Source: Gordius sp. MW1
Taxonomy: Eukaryota; Nematomorpha; Gordioida; Gordea; Gordiidae
DNA: 64,000 bases
Direction: 5' to 3'
Assembly (NCBI GenBank): GCA_964036665.1
Contig: OZ038527.1
Coordinates: 2,604,001 to 2,668,000 of the forward strand
In this document: positions 10,999 to 22,179 of the stretch, one piece after another
How the letters are laid out: each line of letters opens with the position of its first letter
Numbering within the stretch: position 1 is the first letter of the stretch
The notes under the pieces: generated by a model
What the model was told of the DNA's origin: nothing
What the model saw: only the letters and a program-made list of their open reading frames with translations
The model's database searches: none
Position numbers and translations under genes: made by a program

Positions 10999-11756
10999 CT
11001 TGTAACTTTACTCAATATTTTTCAATTTTAGTTAAATACTATAGATGTGAACCCCTAAAATTGAGGTCTGACCAAAAATAGCAAAAACTGATAGAGAGAG
11101 ATCAATATGTAATTGAGCTAGATTATGATATCTTACATATTGACATCGATCTCAATTAGTTATCAAGGCAAATGCAGTTGCCTTTATCGTCGCAACTGTT
11201 TGAAGCATAAGAATTGATGCAATCGTTTCTACATGCTAAAATGTTTAATTAATATAAATGTTTATTCATGACGTAGCCTGGGTGCAGTAGAGGGATGTGC
11301 CCCCATCCCCTCATATTTGTATATATATTTGACTAAATTTTGTTAAAATTCCATAAATTTAGTCTGTTAAACATTAAATCCTGAAAAAAATTGTTTGCTT
11401 TTTTATAGTACTCTAATAAGAGTAAATTTTTGAATAAGTTAATAATTTTAATTTATGTGAATTTAAAGTGCAACCATGTTTGTATAACATTTGTCTTTCT
11501 TGTGTTAGTTAACAATATTATAAACTTACTCTTGTCACAAGGGCCGTAATATCGAACTTTGCATGAACATTTTTTTTCGTCACATTCCAATGACTTTGAA
11601 TTATTTGAATGACAATTGCAATCTCATAAAAAATAAAGTGCTTATAACATTAATTTTATGTATAAAATATGACTCATAAATTTTAAGTAGCAAAGTTGTT
11701 GACAATTTTAAGTACAAAGCTTAGCAATGATTGCTAAGTTAAAATAATAATAAGAC
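10999..11756. other. AT-rich gap, nothing recognised
   Basis: No gene signal is visible. 'gacgtagcctgggtgcagta' at about 11270 resembles the CGTAGCC ends of short repeats elsewhere in the window. Confidence 0.4.
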
Positions 11757-12657
11757 TAGGGGAAATCGGGGACTAAAGGCCATAAAATTAAAACACGTTT
11801 CAAAAAAAACTAATAAAATTTTTAATAGTCTTTTTATTGGAATACATTTTTTTATATATAGTTTTCTACTATAAGAAAAAAAATTAAGAAAAGGGACGTT
11901 TTTTCATACATTGAGATTTAAAAAAATCAAAAATCCTAGAAGTTTTAAAAGTACCCGTGGCTATTTATAGCCTTGTTTAGGGGATAGATTAACCTTGACG
12001 TTTTCACTTCTTACTAGTATATTCTAACTCTTAATAAAAAGATTGTTTCATTAAAAAAATAGAAAATGCAAATTTAATATGATTGTATTTATATATACAA
12101 CTAAAAAAAGTTCAAGATGACAACCTGACTTAAGTAAGTTAGATTCTGCAAAAAAAACTTTGAGTCCGTTTTTAAAGTATAATCATAGTCTATTTCTGTT
12201 CCAAATTACACTAGGTTAGATTATAAACAAAATTTTAGTTTTTAAATCTTGTCATATGTAAGACACAATAAAAAATGGCTAGCACTAGCCCCTCTCCGAC
12301 TAGCCCGACCCCTATTTAAACAATTAATAATTTAACATGTTATATTGCGAATAAAAATTTAGTCATTAGACGGTTTATATTTAAAAAATATCCCTTTATA
12401 AGATAAAACTTAAATTAGTCCACAATATACAGCCAAAAAAGTTAATGTGCATAATACAAAATTTCGTCAAGGCTACTAATAGCCCCAAAAAATCGTTTTT
12501 ATTCTATATTAATTTTTATTTTCTCTATACAAAATTTTTTTTACTTATACCTTATGAAAAAGTACACATATGGTTTAATTTGAATCATATATCATTATTA
12601 TTTTATAAAATTTAAAAAGATAATAGTACTGGCTACGACTAGCCCCGGTCTCCCCTA
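11757..12657. mobile_element. Non-autonomous DNA element, 901 bp, short TIRs, TA-flanked
   Basis: The left end reads TAGGGGAAATCGGGG. The reverse complement of the right end reads TAGGGGAGACCGGGG (13 of 15 matching). If the outer TA is the target duplication, this fits a Tc1/mariner-like non-autonomous element. There is no transposase reading frame. The interior holds several GGCTA-(4 to 6 nt)-TAGCC palindromes (about 11951, 12274, 12470, 12630). Confidence 0.6.
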
Positions 12658-13388
12658 AGCTTTATTTGCAATAGAGAAACCAAATATGCGCTAAATACTT
12701 TTTTAGTCCTATTATTAAACCATAAAATATGCACTTCATACAACTAAAAATAAATAATATGAATTGTTACTGACTCTAAATTTATTTCATCATTTGTTTC
12801 TCATAAGCTACTTAATTAACAGCATAGGTTTAGCCTGGGTTTTGCATCCACCTAAGGGTTCTCCAAAATCCCAAACTAAAATTTTAAGCCAGATTCAAAC
12901 TCTAGCCCAAACAAATTTTTTTTAGATTTGCAATGTATCGCTATGTAGATCTAATTCATTGTTTATAACTAGAGGTGAGACGTTTTTATCTACATCATCG
13001 GACAATCATCTAGAGATTAAATTAATCAGATATGAAAAAATTGTATATATAGCATAGGATAGATAATATGGCCGTAGACAAGATTGTAACTAGAGGGGGC
13101 AATAGTGATTTAGGCAAGGGTGACATTTTAGCTATAATTATTTCAATTTGTTTAAAAAATTTTGAATTTGGAGGGGGCAGCTGCCCGCCACCCTTTGACC
13201 ACGCCCATGTCGATAACCATAAATGATATTTATTTTTATAGTCAATGCTTAATTGGATTTTGATATGCATATTTTTGTGTATATATGCTCATGTAACAAT
13301 TTGAAAAATTAACTTTAATATTTATAACAATTAAAAATATTTCAAATTTATTACTTTATATTACATACGCATAGTTACTGGTAGAGAC
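12658..13388. other. AT-rich gap with a weak short repeat
   Basis: No coding signal is visible. A short stretch at about 13066-13210 (GGCCGTAG, GAGGGGGCAATAG, GAGGGGGCAGCTGCCC, GACCACGCCCATG) resembles the CGTA-ended poly-G short elements at 18808 and 38930. Confidence 0.4.
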
Positions 13389-13532
13389 CTGCAACGGGCC
13401 TGTTTAGGTCAGTCGGCCCGCCCTTAATAAAAATTTCAAAGCCAGGGCCCGGCCCGGACCCGTCAAAATATTAAATTATAAACCCGGTCCGCTATTTTAG
13501 GCAAAGCCCGAGCCAGGCCCGGGCCCGTATAA
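13389..13532. repeat. GGCCCGG-rich repeat
   Basis: It contains CGGGCCTG, GGGCCCGGCCCGGACCCG and CCAGGCCCGGGCCCG in an AT-rich setting. Related CCCGAGCCCGGCC-type blocks lie at 15580-15712 and, weaker, at 58480-58600. Confidence 0.55.
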
Positions 13533-14039
13533 TTTTTTTATTTTTATTTTTTTGTTTAATTTTTTTATTGATATGGTAAACAATATCTATGTGTTGAAAA
13601 TGATGATAAAAATATTGTAGTAATAAAAAATAGGTAATTCCCGGTCATTCTAGTTCTTTTATATTTAAAGCAAGACCTACATGGAAAATTTTTTTACAAG
13701 TGGCACTTTGGGATACACAAAACCATATAAGCCAAATAAACTTTCAAAACCCTTATTTAAGGTTATAATGTTTTTAATAAAGTTACTTGGCTTCTTTGCT
13801 TTTCCGCCATTTTAAATAATTTATTGGTATATAAAAAAAAATCTAGAATTCGTTTTTAAATTTGTTGATCATAATGAGTATATGAATTTTGGCATTTGGC
13901 CGGGGTTAGATAAAGTAGATCTAAACAACGGTCAGCATTAATTGCAGGGAATTATAGCCAGTTTTGCATTAATCCGATATATAGCAACAACCTAGACAAG
14001 TTGCCCAAAGAAATTCATTAATAAAGATAATCAGTCGGG
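13533..14039. other. AT-rich gap, nothing recognised
   Basis: There is no coding or repeat signal that I can place. Confidence 0.4.
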
Positions 14040-14965
14040 CACAGAAACAATAATAAAATGAGGTTGGGCGAGGTCAAAAAATTAAAGCCCACCAGTGGTC
14101 ATAAGCTAGTGTATTTGCTAAAGCAAAATATAAGTCATTTATAATAGCATAAGTCCACAGCCATTAAAACCCTTATAAGTTTCCACGGCAATTATGTAAA
14201 AATTACAAGTTAGACACGACAAGACACTCACTCACTCAAGACAACGAAAGGCGAGCCCATAAATTGCATAGCAATTAATAATAGAATTTGGGCTCGGGCG
14301 AGGTCAAAAAATTAAAACCAAACAGCGGTTATAAGCTAGTGTATTTGCTAAAGCAAAATAAAAGTCATTTATAGAAGCACAAGTCTACAGTTATTAAAAA
14401 CCCTTATAAGGTTCCACGGCAATTATGCAAAAATTACAAGTTGGACACGACAAGACACTCACTAACTCAAGACAACGAAAAACAAGCCCATAAATTGCAT
14501 AGCAATTTATAATGGAATTTGGACTCGGGCGAGGTCAAAAAATTAAAGCCAACCAGCGGTCATAAGCTAGTGTATTTGCTAAAGCAAAATAAAAGTCATT
14601 TATAGAAGCATAAGTCCACAGCCAATAAAAAACCTTTATAAGTTTACACCGCAATTATGCAAAATTTACAAGTTGGACACAACAAAACACTCACTCACTC
14701 AAGACAACGAAAAGCAAGCCCATAAATTGCATAGCAATTAATAATGGAATTCGGGCGAGGTAAATAAATTAAAGCCAACCAGCGGTCATAAGCTAGTGTA
14801 TTTGCTAAAGCAAAATAAAAGTCATTTATAGAAGCATAAGTCCACAGCCATTAAGACCCTTATAAGTTTCCACCGCAATTATGCATAATTACAAGTTGGA
14901 CATGACAAGACACTCAGTCACTCAAGACAACGAAAAGCGAGCCCATAAATTGCATAGCACAATTA
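14040..14965 (+). repeat. Tandem array, four copies of about 230 bp
   Basis: The phrase GGGCGAGGT begins copies at about 14066, 14296, 14527 and 14753, giving spacings near 230, 231 and 226. Each copy contains 'ataagctagtgtatttgcta' and a CACGACAAGACACTCACT-type stretch. Each ends with the hairpin core (CATAAATTGCATAGCAATT), the last one slightly altered (GCATAGCACAATT). Confidence 0.9.
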
Positions 14966-15225
14966 AAAACAACACACTGAATGGTATAAACTTTTGCAAA
15001 ATTGACTGATATTTGCTTCAATCTAAATTAGTTTGATAGGCAATTAGTAAAATATCTTAATGTTCTAATGGTCAGATTCAAATTTAAAAGTCTAAACCTT
15101 TTCCCCTAAGTGAGATAAAATAAGTTAATTAGAATATATATGTGATTCTATTATCTAAAATAAAATAAACAATTTTACATATGGAGTGAGGGGAAGGCCT
15201 TTTGAACAACACTTTATATTTACAC
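14966..15225 (+). repeat. Distal upstream block of serpin copy 1 (segmental duplication)
   Basis: This block matches 61070-61320 (upstream of serpin copy 3) and 37945-38200 (upstream of copy 2). Shared phrases include TATAAACTTTTGCAAAATTG, AAAAGTCTAAACCTTTT, 'gaatatatatgtgattctat' and TTTACATATGGAGTGAGG. It has been separated from the proximal promoter by the insertion at 15226-19265. Confidence 0.8.
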
Positions 15226-15579
15226 CAGGCAACAAATTATTTTGCATAGTTTTTTATTCAAAGAGCAAAGTTTTTCTTGGCATTTTTCATGTTTTTTATT
15301 GAACTTGCCAAGTTTTTAATTAAATGTCCAGTTGTATATTAAATGTTCAAATATTTATTTATTTGCTCACAGATTTACTACACTTGCCAAGTTTTTTTTA
15401 TGCAAAGTGGTTTTAATTTTTTAAACATGTAAGTGCCGGATTCGAACCTACCATGTATTGAAGCGAGCCACACACTCAAACAACTAAGCCTTTAGACTTT
15501 AAAATACATTATGGTACATATTACTAATATATAGCTACACTGGTACAATATATAAGCTATACATTGAACTCTGCAAAAT

Positions 15580-15712
15580 GAAATTTCTTCGGCCCGAGCT
15601 CGGCCCTAACCCGACTCCTAAATTTTTATTTTGCCCGAGCCCGGCCTGGCCCGAAAAACTTTTTTATTTTTGGCCCGACCATAGCCCGAGCCCGACTTTT
15701 TTCAAATAAAAT
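15580..15712. repeat. CCCGAGCCCGGCC-rich repeat
   Basis: GGCCCGAGCTCGGCCC, GCCCGAGCCCGGCCTGGCCC and ATAGCCCGAGCCCGAC are separated by T-rich runs. The composition is like 13389-13532. Confidence 0.55.
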
Positions 15713-15841
15713 TTTTGACAAATAATATTTTGAATATTATTGCATCATCTAAATACAGAATGCATTCGATTATTAATACTCATAATTTACAACTACGATT
15801 AGTTAAAATTAAAAAATAAATTTAGAATAATAACTTATAAC

Positions 15842-18301
15842 CAGAGCTGTTAAAGTTACTTTACCACAGTAACTAGTTAAGTTACAGTTACTTTCACAAA
15901 AAATGTAACTAATTACAGTGACAATTAAAAATTTTCAAATGTAACTGATTACAGTTCCAGTTACTTACCTGATGGAACTACAATAGTCACAACTAAAGTT
16001 ACAAAAAACAATATTTTTTGATATTATTTATTTAAACATTTGTATAAAAATCAGAAGGTAATATCTATATTGTCATCTAATAAGCTAGTTCGCTTTTCAC
16101 TGAAAATTAATTTATCAAGACTAAAAAGACGCTCGACGGGGGCGCTTGATGGTAGGGGTACATTGAATTTAATGAAAAGTTTCTTCAATTTAGGGAAATT
16201 ATTATATATTAACAAATTCCTATTATTCTAATTTATAAATGTGTAAATGCACTTGAATACTTTTCGACATTGAAAGATTTAAAAAATCCTACGTATTTGG
16301 TTCTTCTAGTCCTGTCTTTCCTCCTGGTTAGGGATCAATGAATTAATGTAATTTAAGGTGTCATCTTTAATTCTCTTATTTTTCTGAAGACGGATCCACG
16401 GCCAACTTGTTTTAAAAATTGGATGGAGGATCGTTACGAACTAGTTTTTAAAATAAAACCTAAAGGAGATTCGAAGTAAATTTTAAATATTATTGATACA
16501 ATTTAATTGTCTTAGAATTGCCAAGGTATTTGGAAAAGCATCCTTATTTATGGAACATCTAGGGCCTTTAACATATTTATATAAAGAATGGAACAAGAAA
16601 AATAATACATGGTATGAGGGATATAGATAGTGTATTCCCAGAGCAAATAATGCCTTAGAATTAGCTAATAGGCTAATAAAGATGAATTCTCACTGAGAGA
16701 ACGACTACCACTTAGTAGGTTTAAGGTCATGGCTTTGGACAAGATCAACCCTTAGTCCTCTGAATATAAATACTCCCAATTTAAAACTATGAAAAATTTG
16801 AAGCTATGGACAGAAGGTATGAATTTGCAAGAAATAATATTAATAGCCTGCCAAAAAACATGTTAATATTACTGAGTATTGTATACCAGCAAGAAGTATT
16901 ATGATTAGTAAAAATAACATTAGCAATGTCAAAGAATTTTTGGCTTTGGCTATGTGAATTTCCAAATGATTGTGAAAAGTGCTTTAAAGGCTAGTGCAAT
17001 TGTTGCTTTTACACAAGATATTTGCAAGCATGTGGTTTTGTTGGCAATTAAACTTAAATTTTGCCAACCACCTAAAGTAGCAAAAAGTTTGGGGCAAAAA
17101 AGAAAGCGAGGTAGACCCTTAAAGGCTAAATCAGCATTTATTGTTAAGTAATAGTAAGTTTAGATAATTTAACACTGATTATATAACAAATTTTAGGTTT
17201 TTGAAATGAAAGTTGTATCCAGCAAAATTTGTCTATTTTCCATTTTCAATTGTTAATAATTACTTTGTGATTATATTCAAATAAAAATTTTATATTTTGC
17301 CTTTATAAAGTTTAAGATTGATAACTCTCTAAAAATTTGCAAATAAATACATTATAAACACAAGCATAGTAAAATTTACGAAGGGAGAGACAGAGCATTT
17401 TAGAATGGGAAATATAGGTCATTACTTTTCATAGCTTTTCCATTTATTTGAAGGGTGAGAACTGAGGAAAAAATTTAAAACACTAAGATCCTTTTAATTG
17501 ATAAAAATTTAATAATCAGATCTCCAATCTGTTTAATGTAGCCAGAATAAAAATTATTTTAATTTCCACAAACTCAATTTAACTTTGTTTTTATAAAATG
17601 TTAACGCTAATAGATTAATATTGAGTATTATTAATTAAAATTACTGAGCATTTTATATTTATAACTGAGCATTATTAAGTTGATTTACTGAGCATTTTTG
17701 AATTTCTTACTGAGCATTTAAATAACATCCATTAAAATATATTATTATTTCAATAACATTCATTAATATTGTACTAAAGAATTTATCAAATGGCTTTTAA
17801 AATTTAAATTTAGAGGTTGGGCCAAAATCATATGATATTTTAAGTTGATAAAAATTTGTTTTGCACATATATAAAAAGAAATCAACAATTGATAAGAGAT
17901 AACCAATTAAAATTCATTAAATTTTCATTACATTTTTTACCTGTTGTGTCACTTCTTTAAATTTTTGGAATACAAATTTGTACTAAAAATATTTTATATA
18001 ATATTGGTAATTTACTGATAAAATAAATTATCTATTCGAAATTCAAATTTTCAAATTTCATCCGCGAAGGAAATTTAAATAAAGTGAAGTACACAAACTA
18101 GACGTGTAACTTGAATTTAATAAAAAAAAAATTTAATTTATAAGAAGTAACGTCCCTTTAGTTACACAGTTATTGAAATAATATAACTAACTACAATTAG
18201 AGTTAACCTGAAGAAAAAGTAATTGGTTACAGTTACTTTACTAAAGAAAAGGAACTAGTTCCAGGAACTAGTTACATGTAACTAGTTACTTAACAGCTCT
18301 G
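15842..18301. mobile_element. hAT-like DNA transposon, 2460 bp, with perfect 8-bp TSD
   Basis: The ends are CAGAGCTGTTAA and TTAACAGCTCTG, a perfect 12-bp inverted repeat beginning CAG as in hAT elements. The flanks are CTTATAAC at 15834-15841 and 18302-18309, a perfect 8-bp target-site duplication of hAT length. Subterminal GTAACTAGTTA-like motifs occur at both ends. The interior carries a decayed transposase-like region (16560-17151) whose motifs look more like a SWIM-finger Mutator-like protein than a hAT protein, so the superfamily assignment of the coding part is open. Confidence 0.85.
16560..17151 (+). pseudogene. Decayed transposase, SWIM-finger type
   Basis: Several frames contribute. 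WNKKNNTWYEGY and IPRANNALELANRLIK come first. SLRERLPLSRFKVMALDKIN follows at about 16690-16750. From about 17010 the frame gives ICKHVVLLAIKLKFCQPP and then GQKRKRGRPLKAKSAFIV. The ICKH followed by the basic KRKRGRP segment is what I know from SWIM zinc-finger domains of Mutator-like transposases. Stops and frame changes make it non-functional. Confidence 0.5.
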
Positions 18302-18309
18302 CTTATAAC

Positions 18310-18747
18310 CAAAGACTAGATAGACTGCTCATCAACGCACAAAATGTGTGCCCTTTTTTCCACCATTTTGAAAGGCACATTGTAAAGTGGTGATCATATA
18401 GAAATTCGCAATTTTCGCAAAAAGAAAATAATGAATTGGGTAGATGGCAAAAACAGCATTTTAAAATAAATATCATTTACACAATACATAAAAATTAAAA
18501 ATTAAAAAAATGCGATTAAAGTTTGTTTAATAATATAGCGCCATCAATATTAATTGCTATTTTGTAGTATTAATTTATTGACGTTCGTTTTAATTTATAA
18601 ACTAGGGAGGAAGGTAAATTGACTATTATAGGGCAAAATTACATGGTTAAAATACACCAGTTGCCCTCTTCAAAATGGAGGAAAATTTGACACAAAATTG
18701 AATTAACCATATGCAACATATGGCGTGAGCAGTCTATCTAGTCTATG
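18310..18747. mobile_element. Short non-autonomous DNA element, 438 bp, same 8-bp target as its neighbour
   Basis: Inverted ends of about 22 bp match at all but one position: the left reads CAAAGACTAGATAGACTGC and continues TCA, and the right is its mirror ending CTAGTCTATG. The flanks are CTTATAAC at 18302-18309 and 18748-18755. There is no coding capacity. The left flank is the same 8-mer that forms the right TSD of the 15842-18301 element. Confidence 0.85.
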
Positions 18748-18799
18748 CTTATAACGATTATAAGAGCTCTAAGGTTTCCACAGTCCAATATATTATTAA

Positions 18800-18915
18800 A
18801 CAAGTCTATAAGCATGGGCGTATTATTCAATTACAAAACCCTAAAAAATTTTAAAAATTATGTTTTGCCCCCCCCCCCCCCTTTAATTCTAAACCTGGCC
18901 ACGACCGTACCTATA
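18800..18915. repeat. CATGGGCGTA short element with poly-C core
   Basis: It begins CATGGGCGTATT and contains TTATGTTTTGC followed by a run of C. It ends with GGCCACGACCGTACC. The layout resembles the TIR-bounded element at 38928-39060. Confidence 0.45.
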
Positions 18916-19265
18916 AGGCCTTTCACATCTAAAGTTTTAACGCAGCAAAAATATTGAACATTTTATTTCAAACATATGAAAATTTTAACGCAGCAAAAAT
19001 ATTTAACATTTTTAAATAAACATATTAAAATTCTAACTAAACTGTTCAAAAAAATTTTAATAACAACTGAGCAAATTTGAAAAACTTAGCATTTTTTGAA
19101 AAAACTAAACTAAATATTTTTAAATAACTGAACATTTTTTTATAAAAAAAAACTTAGCACTTTCTAATTAAAATCTGAGCGTAGAAAAAACTGAACATTT
19201 AATTAAAACTAGCAAATTGAATTAAAAATTGAGCACAAAGCATTATGGAATTTTTCACTGTGCAT

Positions 19266-19800
19266 TTAAATAACACCCTTTATATCATTGTTCAAGTTTC
19301 TTATTATTCCAAAAATTACTCAATTTTATTGAATATCGCTTTAAAATTTAGCAAATGGATTAAGTGTCCAGTTAATCATAGTATATTTTGTTCACGTTTA
19401 TTGTTAACAACTATATGATATCTTCTGCCATATTTTAATTTAATTATATTAATTCCCGAAAAAAAAGAATGATTTAAAAATACTTAATTATATAAAACGA
19501 AAGTGTATAAAATTTATTAAAGCATGAATTGAGCCAAATTGAAGTAAATAATATAGATCGTTTTAATATTGATTAAGGGCACTTGACAAGTTTCGACATT
19601 CAAGGTCGTACCGCAAAATTTGATAACTCACCTGGTTTTCAAATCCAATATTTAAAGAATGTTGACTAATGAGACGTTTAAAAACGCAATCAGGAAGATC
19701 ACAAAAATATTGACAACTGTACAAATAAATAATAATAAGGTCGGCCAACCTTTCTTATAGTATATAACTTCACAATTTTGCCCCATTGAGAAAGATCGAC
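19266..19800 (+). promoter_or_regulatory. Proximal promoter region of serpin copy 1
   Basis: The sequence matches 61360-61848 and 38270-38640/41671-41729 at the other serpin copies. A TATA box TATATAA stands at 19761-19767, 34 bases before the start codon, in the context 'tagtatataacttcac', which all three copies share. Confidence 0.7.
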
Positions 19801-21109
19801 ATGTTTAATACATTACTCTGCTTCGGTGAGTTTTTAGTTTTTAATTAAAAACTATATATATAAATATATACCTTTTTAGTCTTGACACTCATAACTGCGA
19901 GTTTGAGTGAAGATGTTAACCCACAAGACATTAGGTTAAGCATCAAAATGGCGTCTATCATTAATAAATATAACCAAAATTTCGTATTTTCACCGTTCAA
20001 CCTTAAAACTGCCATCAACGTTTACGCAGCGGGAACTAAAGATAAAATCTGCCTCACTGAACTAGGAAATTTTTTGCAGCACTCTTTCACACACGATTAC
20101 ATTAGAAGAGAAGCAGGCTTTTTGAGAAAATACCAAGACTACAAAAACGATGCAACCGAAATTTTAATTTTAAATGAGCTATTTGTCAAAAAAAGAATGA
20201 ATATAAATCCTAGTTATGCTAACGGCGTAAAGAAAATATTTGGGGCCTTGGTGACCCCGATTAGTTACAAATTACCAGATCGAACCATTAAAGCCATTAA
20301 TGCTAGAGTAGCTAAGGCTACTCATAACAAAATTCAGGATTTATTTTCCCCCGGAGATATTACAAGCAAAACTATTATAGCTTCTGTCAACACTCTTTAT
20401 TTTAAAGGATTGTGGGAGCTTCCGTTCGATAAGAAGTAATTTTTCCCTTTAATATTTTTAAATATTTTTTGAAGGTTAACTACACAGCAAATTTTTCATA
20501 CAGAAGACGGTCGTAAAGTCTTAACACCCATGATGAATGCAAAGTTAGAGGTCAAACAACATACAGATATGGAAAATTCGGCCAATTTTTTGATTTTGAA
20601 TCACAAAGAGACTAACTTTAAAACGGTCCTAATTCTTCCCGCTTACACGTTAAAAGAATTTGAAGCGAAGCTTTTTAAAGATCCTAATATATTGATAAAT
20701 GCACTCAAGGAAGCAGACTTAGATAGTCCTAACATCTCCGTACCCCTGATAGATCGTAAGACAAACTTGCAAATGAAGACGATACTTACAAACTCTAATC
20801 TAAGTTGCATCTTCAAGTAAAATTACCCATACAAATAGTAATTCAATGTTGAAAATTTTATTATTCTTTGTCCTCAGCCATGGTTTGAACAATATTGTCA
20901 ACTCACGCGCCCTGTCTCTAGATAAAATGGTTCACAAAGTCAATTTTCAAATGAACGAAGAAGGAAGCGAAGGGGCAGCGGCCACTGCTGGAGCTTTTGG
21001 CTATAAATCTTTTAACAATATGTTTTTCAACAAACCCTTTTTACATTTGCTTATAGAAGCTGAATCTGGAAATGTCCTATTTTGGGGACGATATTCTAGC
21101 CCAGATTAA
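19801..21109 (+). CDS. Secreted inhibitory serpin, copy 1
   Basis: Four exons are inferred: 19801-19825, 19880-20435, 20475-20816 and 20878-21109, with GT-AG introns of 54, 39 and 61 nt. The join gives 384 residues, a normal serpin length. Residues 1-18 form a signal peptide (MFNTLLCF then VLTLITASLS). Family motifs are FVFSPFNLKTAINVYAAGT, NTLYFKGLWELPFDKK (exon 2 end) and PFLHLLIEAESGNVLFWGR near the C-terminus. The hinge EEGSEGAAATAG has small residues, as in inhibitory serpins. Counting from P15 Gly predicts P1 Lys and P1' Ser (GYK-S), suggesting a trypsin-like target; that is inference. The upstream cassette is duplicated at copies 2 and 3. An AATAAA follows at 21164. Confidence 0.92.
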
Positions 21110-21163
21110 ATGCATTCTCCTTTTAAGCCGAGAAACATTGTGTTAAAACATTTTAAAATTTAA

Positions 21164-21169
21164 AATAAA
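21164..21169 (+). terminator. Poly(A) signal of serpin copy 1
   Basis: AATAAA lies 55 nt after the stop codon. The same signal at the same relative place follows copy 3. Confidence 0.65.
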
Positions 21170-21885
21170 CGTATTAGTCTACCTTGATTTCTTCAATAAT
21201 TGACAAAATTTAACTAATAAAGAAATGTTAATTCCTTAAGAGGAAGTAAATTAAGTTTATCAATTTTAAGGTAGGAGTCAAGGAGTAAAATCTTTTCTGA
21301 GTTAGAACAAATTAAGGTCCTAAAAAATGGGTTGTGGGTCTAAAACTGTTTAATAAAAATCTTCAATCTTTATAGTTAGTTGAGAAGCATGCTCAATCAA
21401 AGAAAGTAATAATCTCTTCAAACAAGCTACAAATAACGCCTAAATCTAATTATATTTTAGTCATCTTTAATTTATAGGGAAATATTCTAATATTTAAAAT
21501 TGTCTTATAGCTTTTGTTAATTTTAAACAAATCTGCTTATTAATTGTATTAACTAATGCTCTATTTTAATTAGAAATTATTTTAAAGCATATTAAAACTT
21601 CAGCTTAATTTTGGCATTTTTGGAGACATGTTTAAAAAACAAGACATAGATGGGGCTTTTAAATAAAGCCAAGGATAATATTTTAATAGCAGGCTCCTAA
21701 ACTCAAGACTATCTTTATCTTAATCCAATTATAATAAATATAATTTTTGTAATTTTATAAAAGTTAATTAAGAGTATAAATAAATGTTATTTTTTCCTTG
21801 AAAGGTCATATCAAAAATAGTACTTATTTGATTATTCTGATTTCCCTTAATTTAATAGTTAAAAATCTCTAAAAATGCCAAAAAT
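21170..21885 (+). repeat. 3' flank of serpin 1, part of the segmental duplication
   Basis: It matches 63272 to beyond 63950 (shared phrases 'tctaccttgatttcttca', 'ggctcctaaactc', 'aagaaagtaa'). The duplication therefore includes at least 0.7 kb downstream of the gene. It ends where a hairpin-core repeat begins at 21886. Confidence 0.75.
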
Positions 21886-22110
21886 TAATTGTTATGCAAT
21901 TTATGGGCTCGTTTTTGATTTTTCGTTGTCCGTTGTCCGATTTTTTATCGATTTTTTATATTAATATATAAGAGGTGCCCCACCCCTCATCTCTATCTCC
22001 CTCGCTGTGTTAGAATTACCCCTGGCCGCCCTGAGCACCTACGAGTAAAGTTTCGAGCGAATCGGGCCGGTAGTTTCAGAATTTAGACCTTTTTTAAACT
22101 AAAGGAAATT
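21886..22110 (-). repeat. Hairpin-core repeat, GAGATAGAG block and repeat family C
   Basis: The reverse hairpin core is at about 21888-21910, followed by CGTTGTCCGTTGTCCG. The CACCCCTCATCTCTATCTCC block (21982-22002) is the reverse of that at 10354 and 58140. Family C follows (22015-22105), with GAGCACCTACGAG and AAAGTTTCGAGCGAATCGGG. Other C copies are at 24287-24375 (same orientation) and 56205-56310 (reverse). Confidence 0.7.
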
Positions 22111-22179
22111 TAGGATCCTGCAAGAGCTATTACTTTAAATTTTATTTATTTAATTTAAATAGTTTGTTAAACCCCGATA

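Larger units (their letters stand above)
15226..19265. mobile_element. 4-kb composite insertion in the serpin 1 upstream region
   Basis: Serpin copies 2 and 3 are continuous here, so about 4 kb has been inserted. The outer arms are loosely inverted: AACTTGCCAAGTTTTTAATT at about 15314, and the reverse complement of the sequence near 19215. Short ACTGAGCATTT-like motifs are scattered through the interior (17640-17720, 18990-19240). Two DNA transposons are nested inside (15842-18301 and 18310-18747). A CCCGAGCCCGGCC block lies at 15580-15712. A degenerate B-box (GGTTCGAATCC on the - strand, about 15433) may mark a decayed tRNA-like repeat. Confidence 0.5.

Noticed and set aside
15425..15500. 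Possible tRNA gene on the - strand (TAGGTTCGAATCCGGCAC)
   Set aside because: The B-box region is good, but the acceptor stem does not pair and the T stem has mismatches. It is better seen as a decayed tRNA-like repeat.
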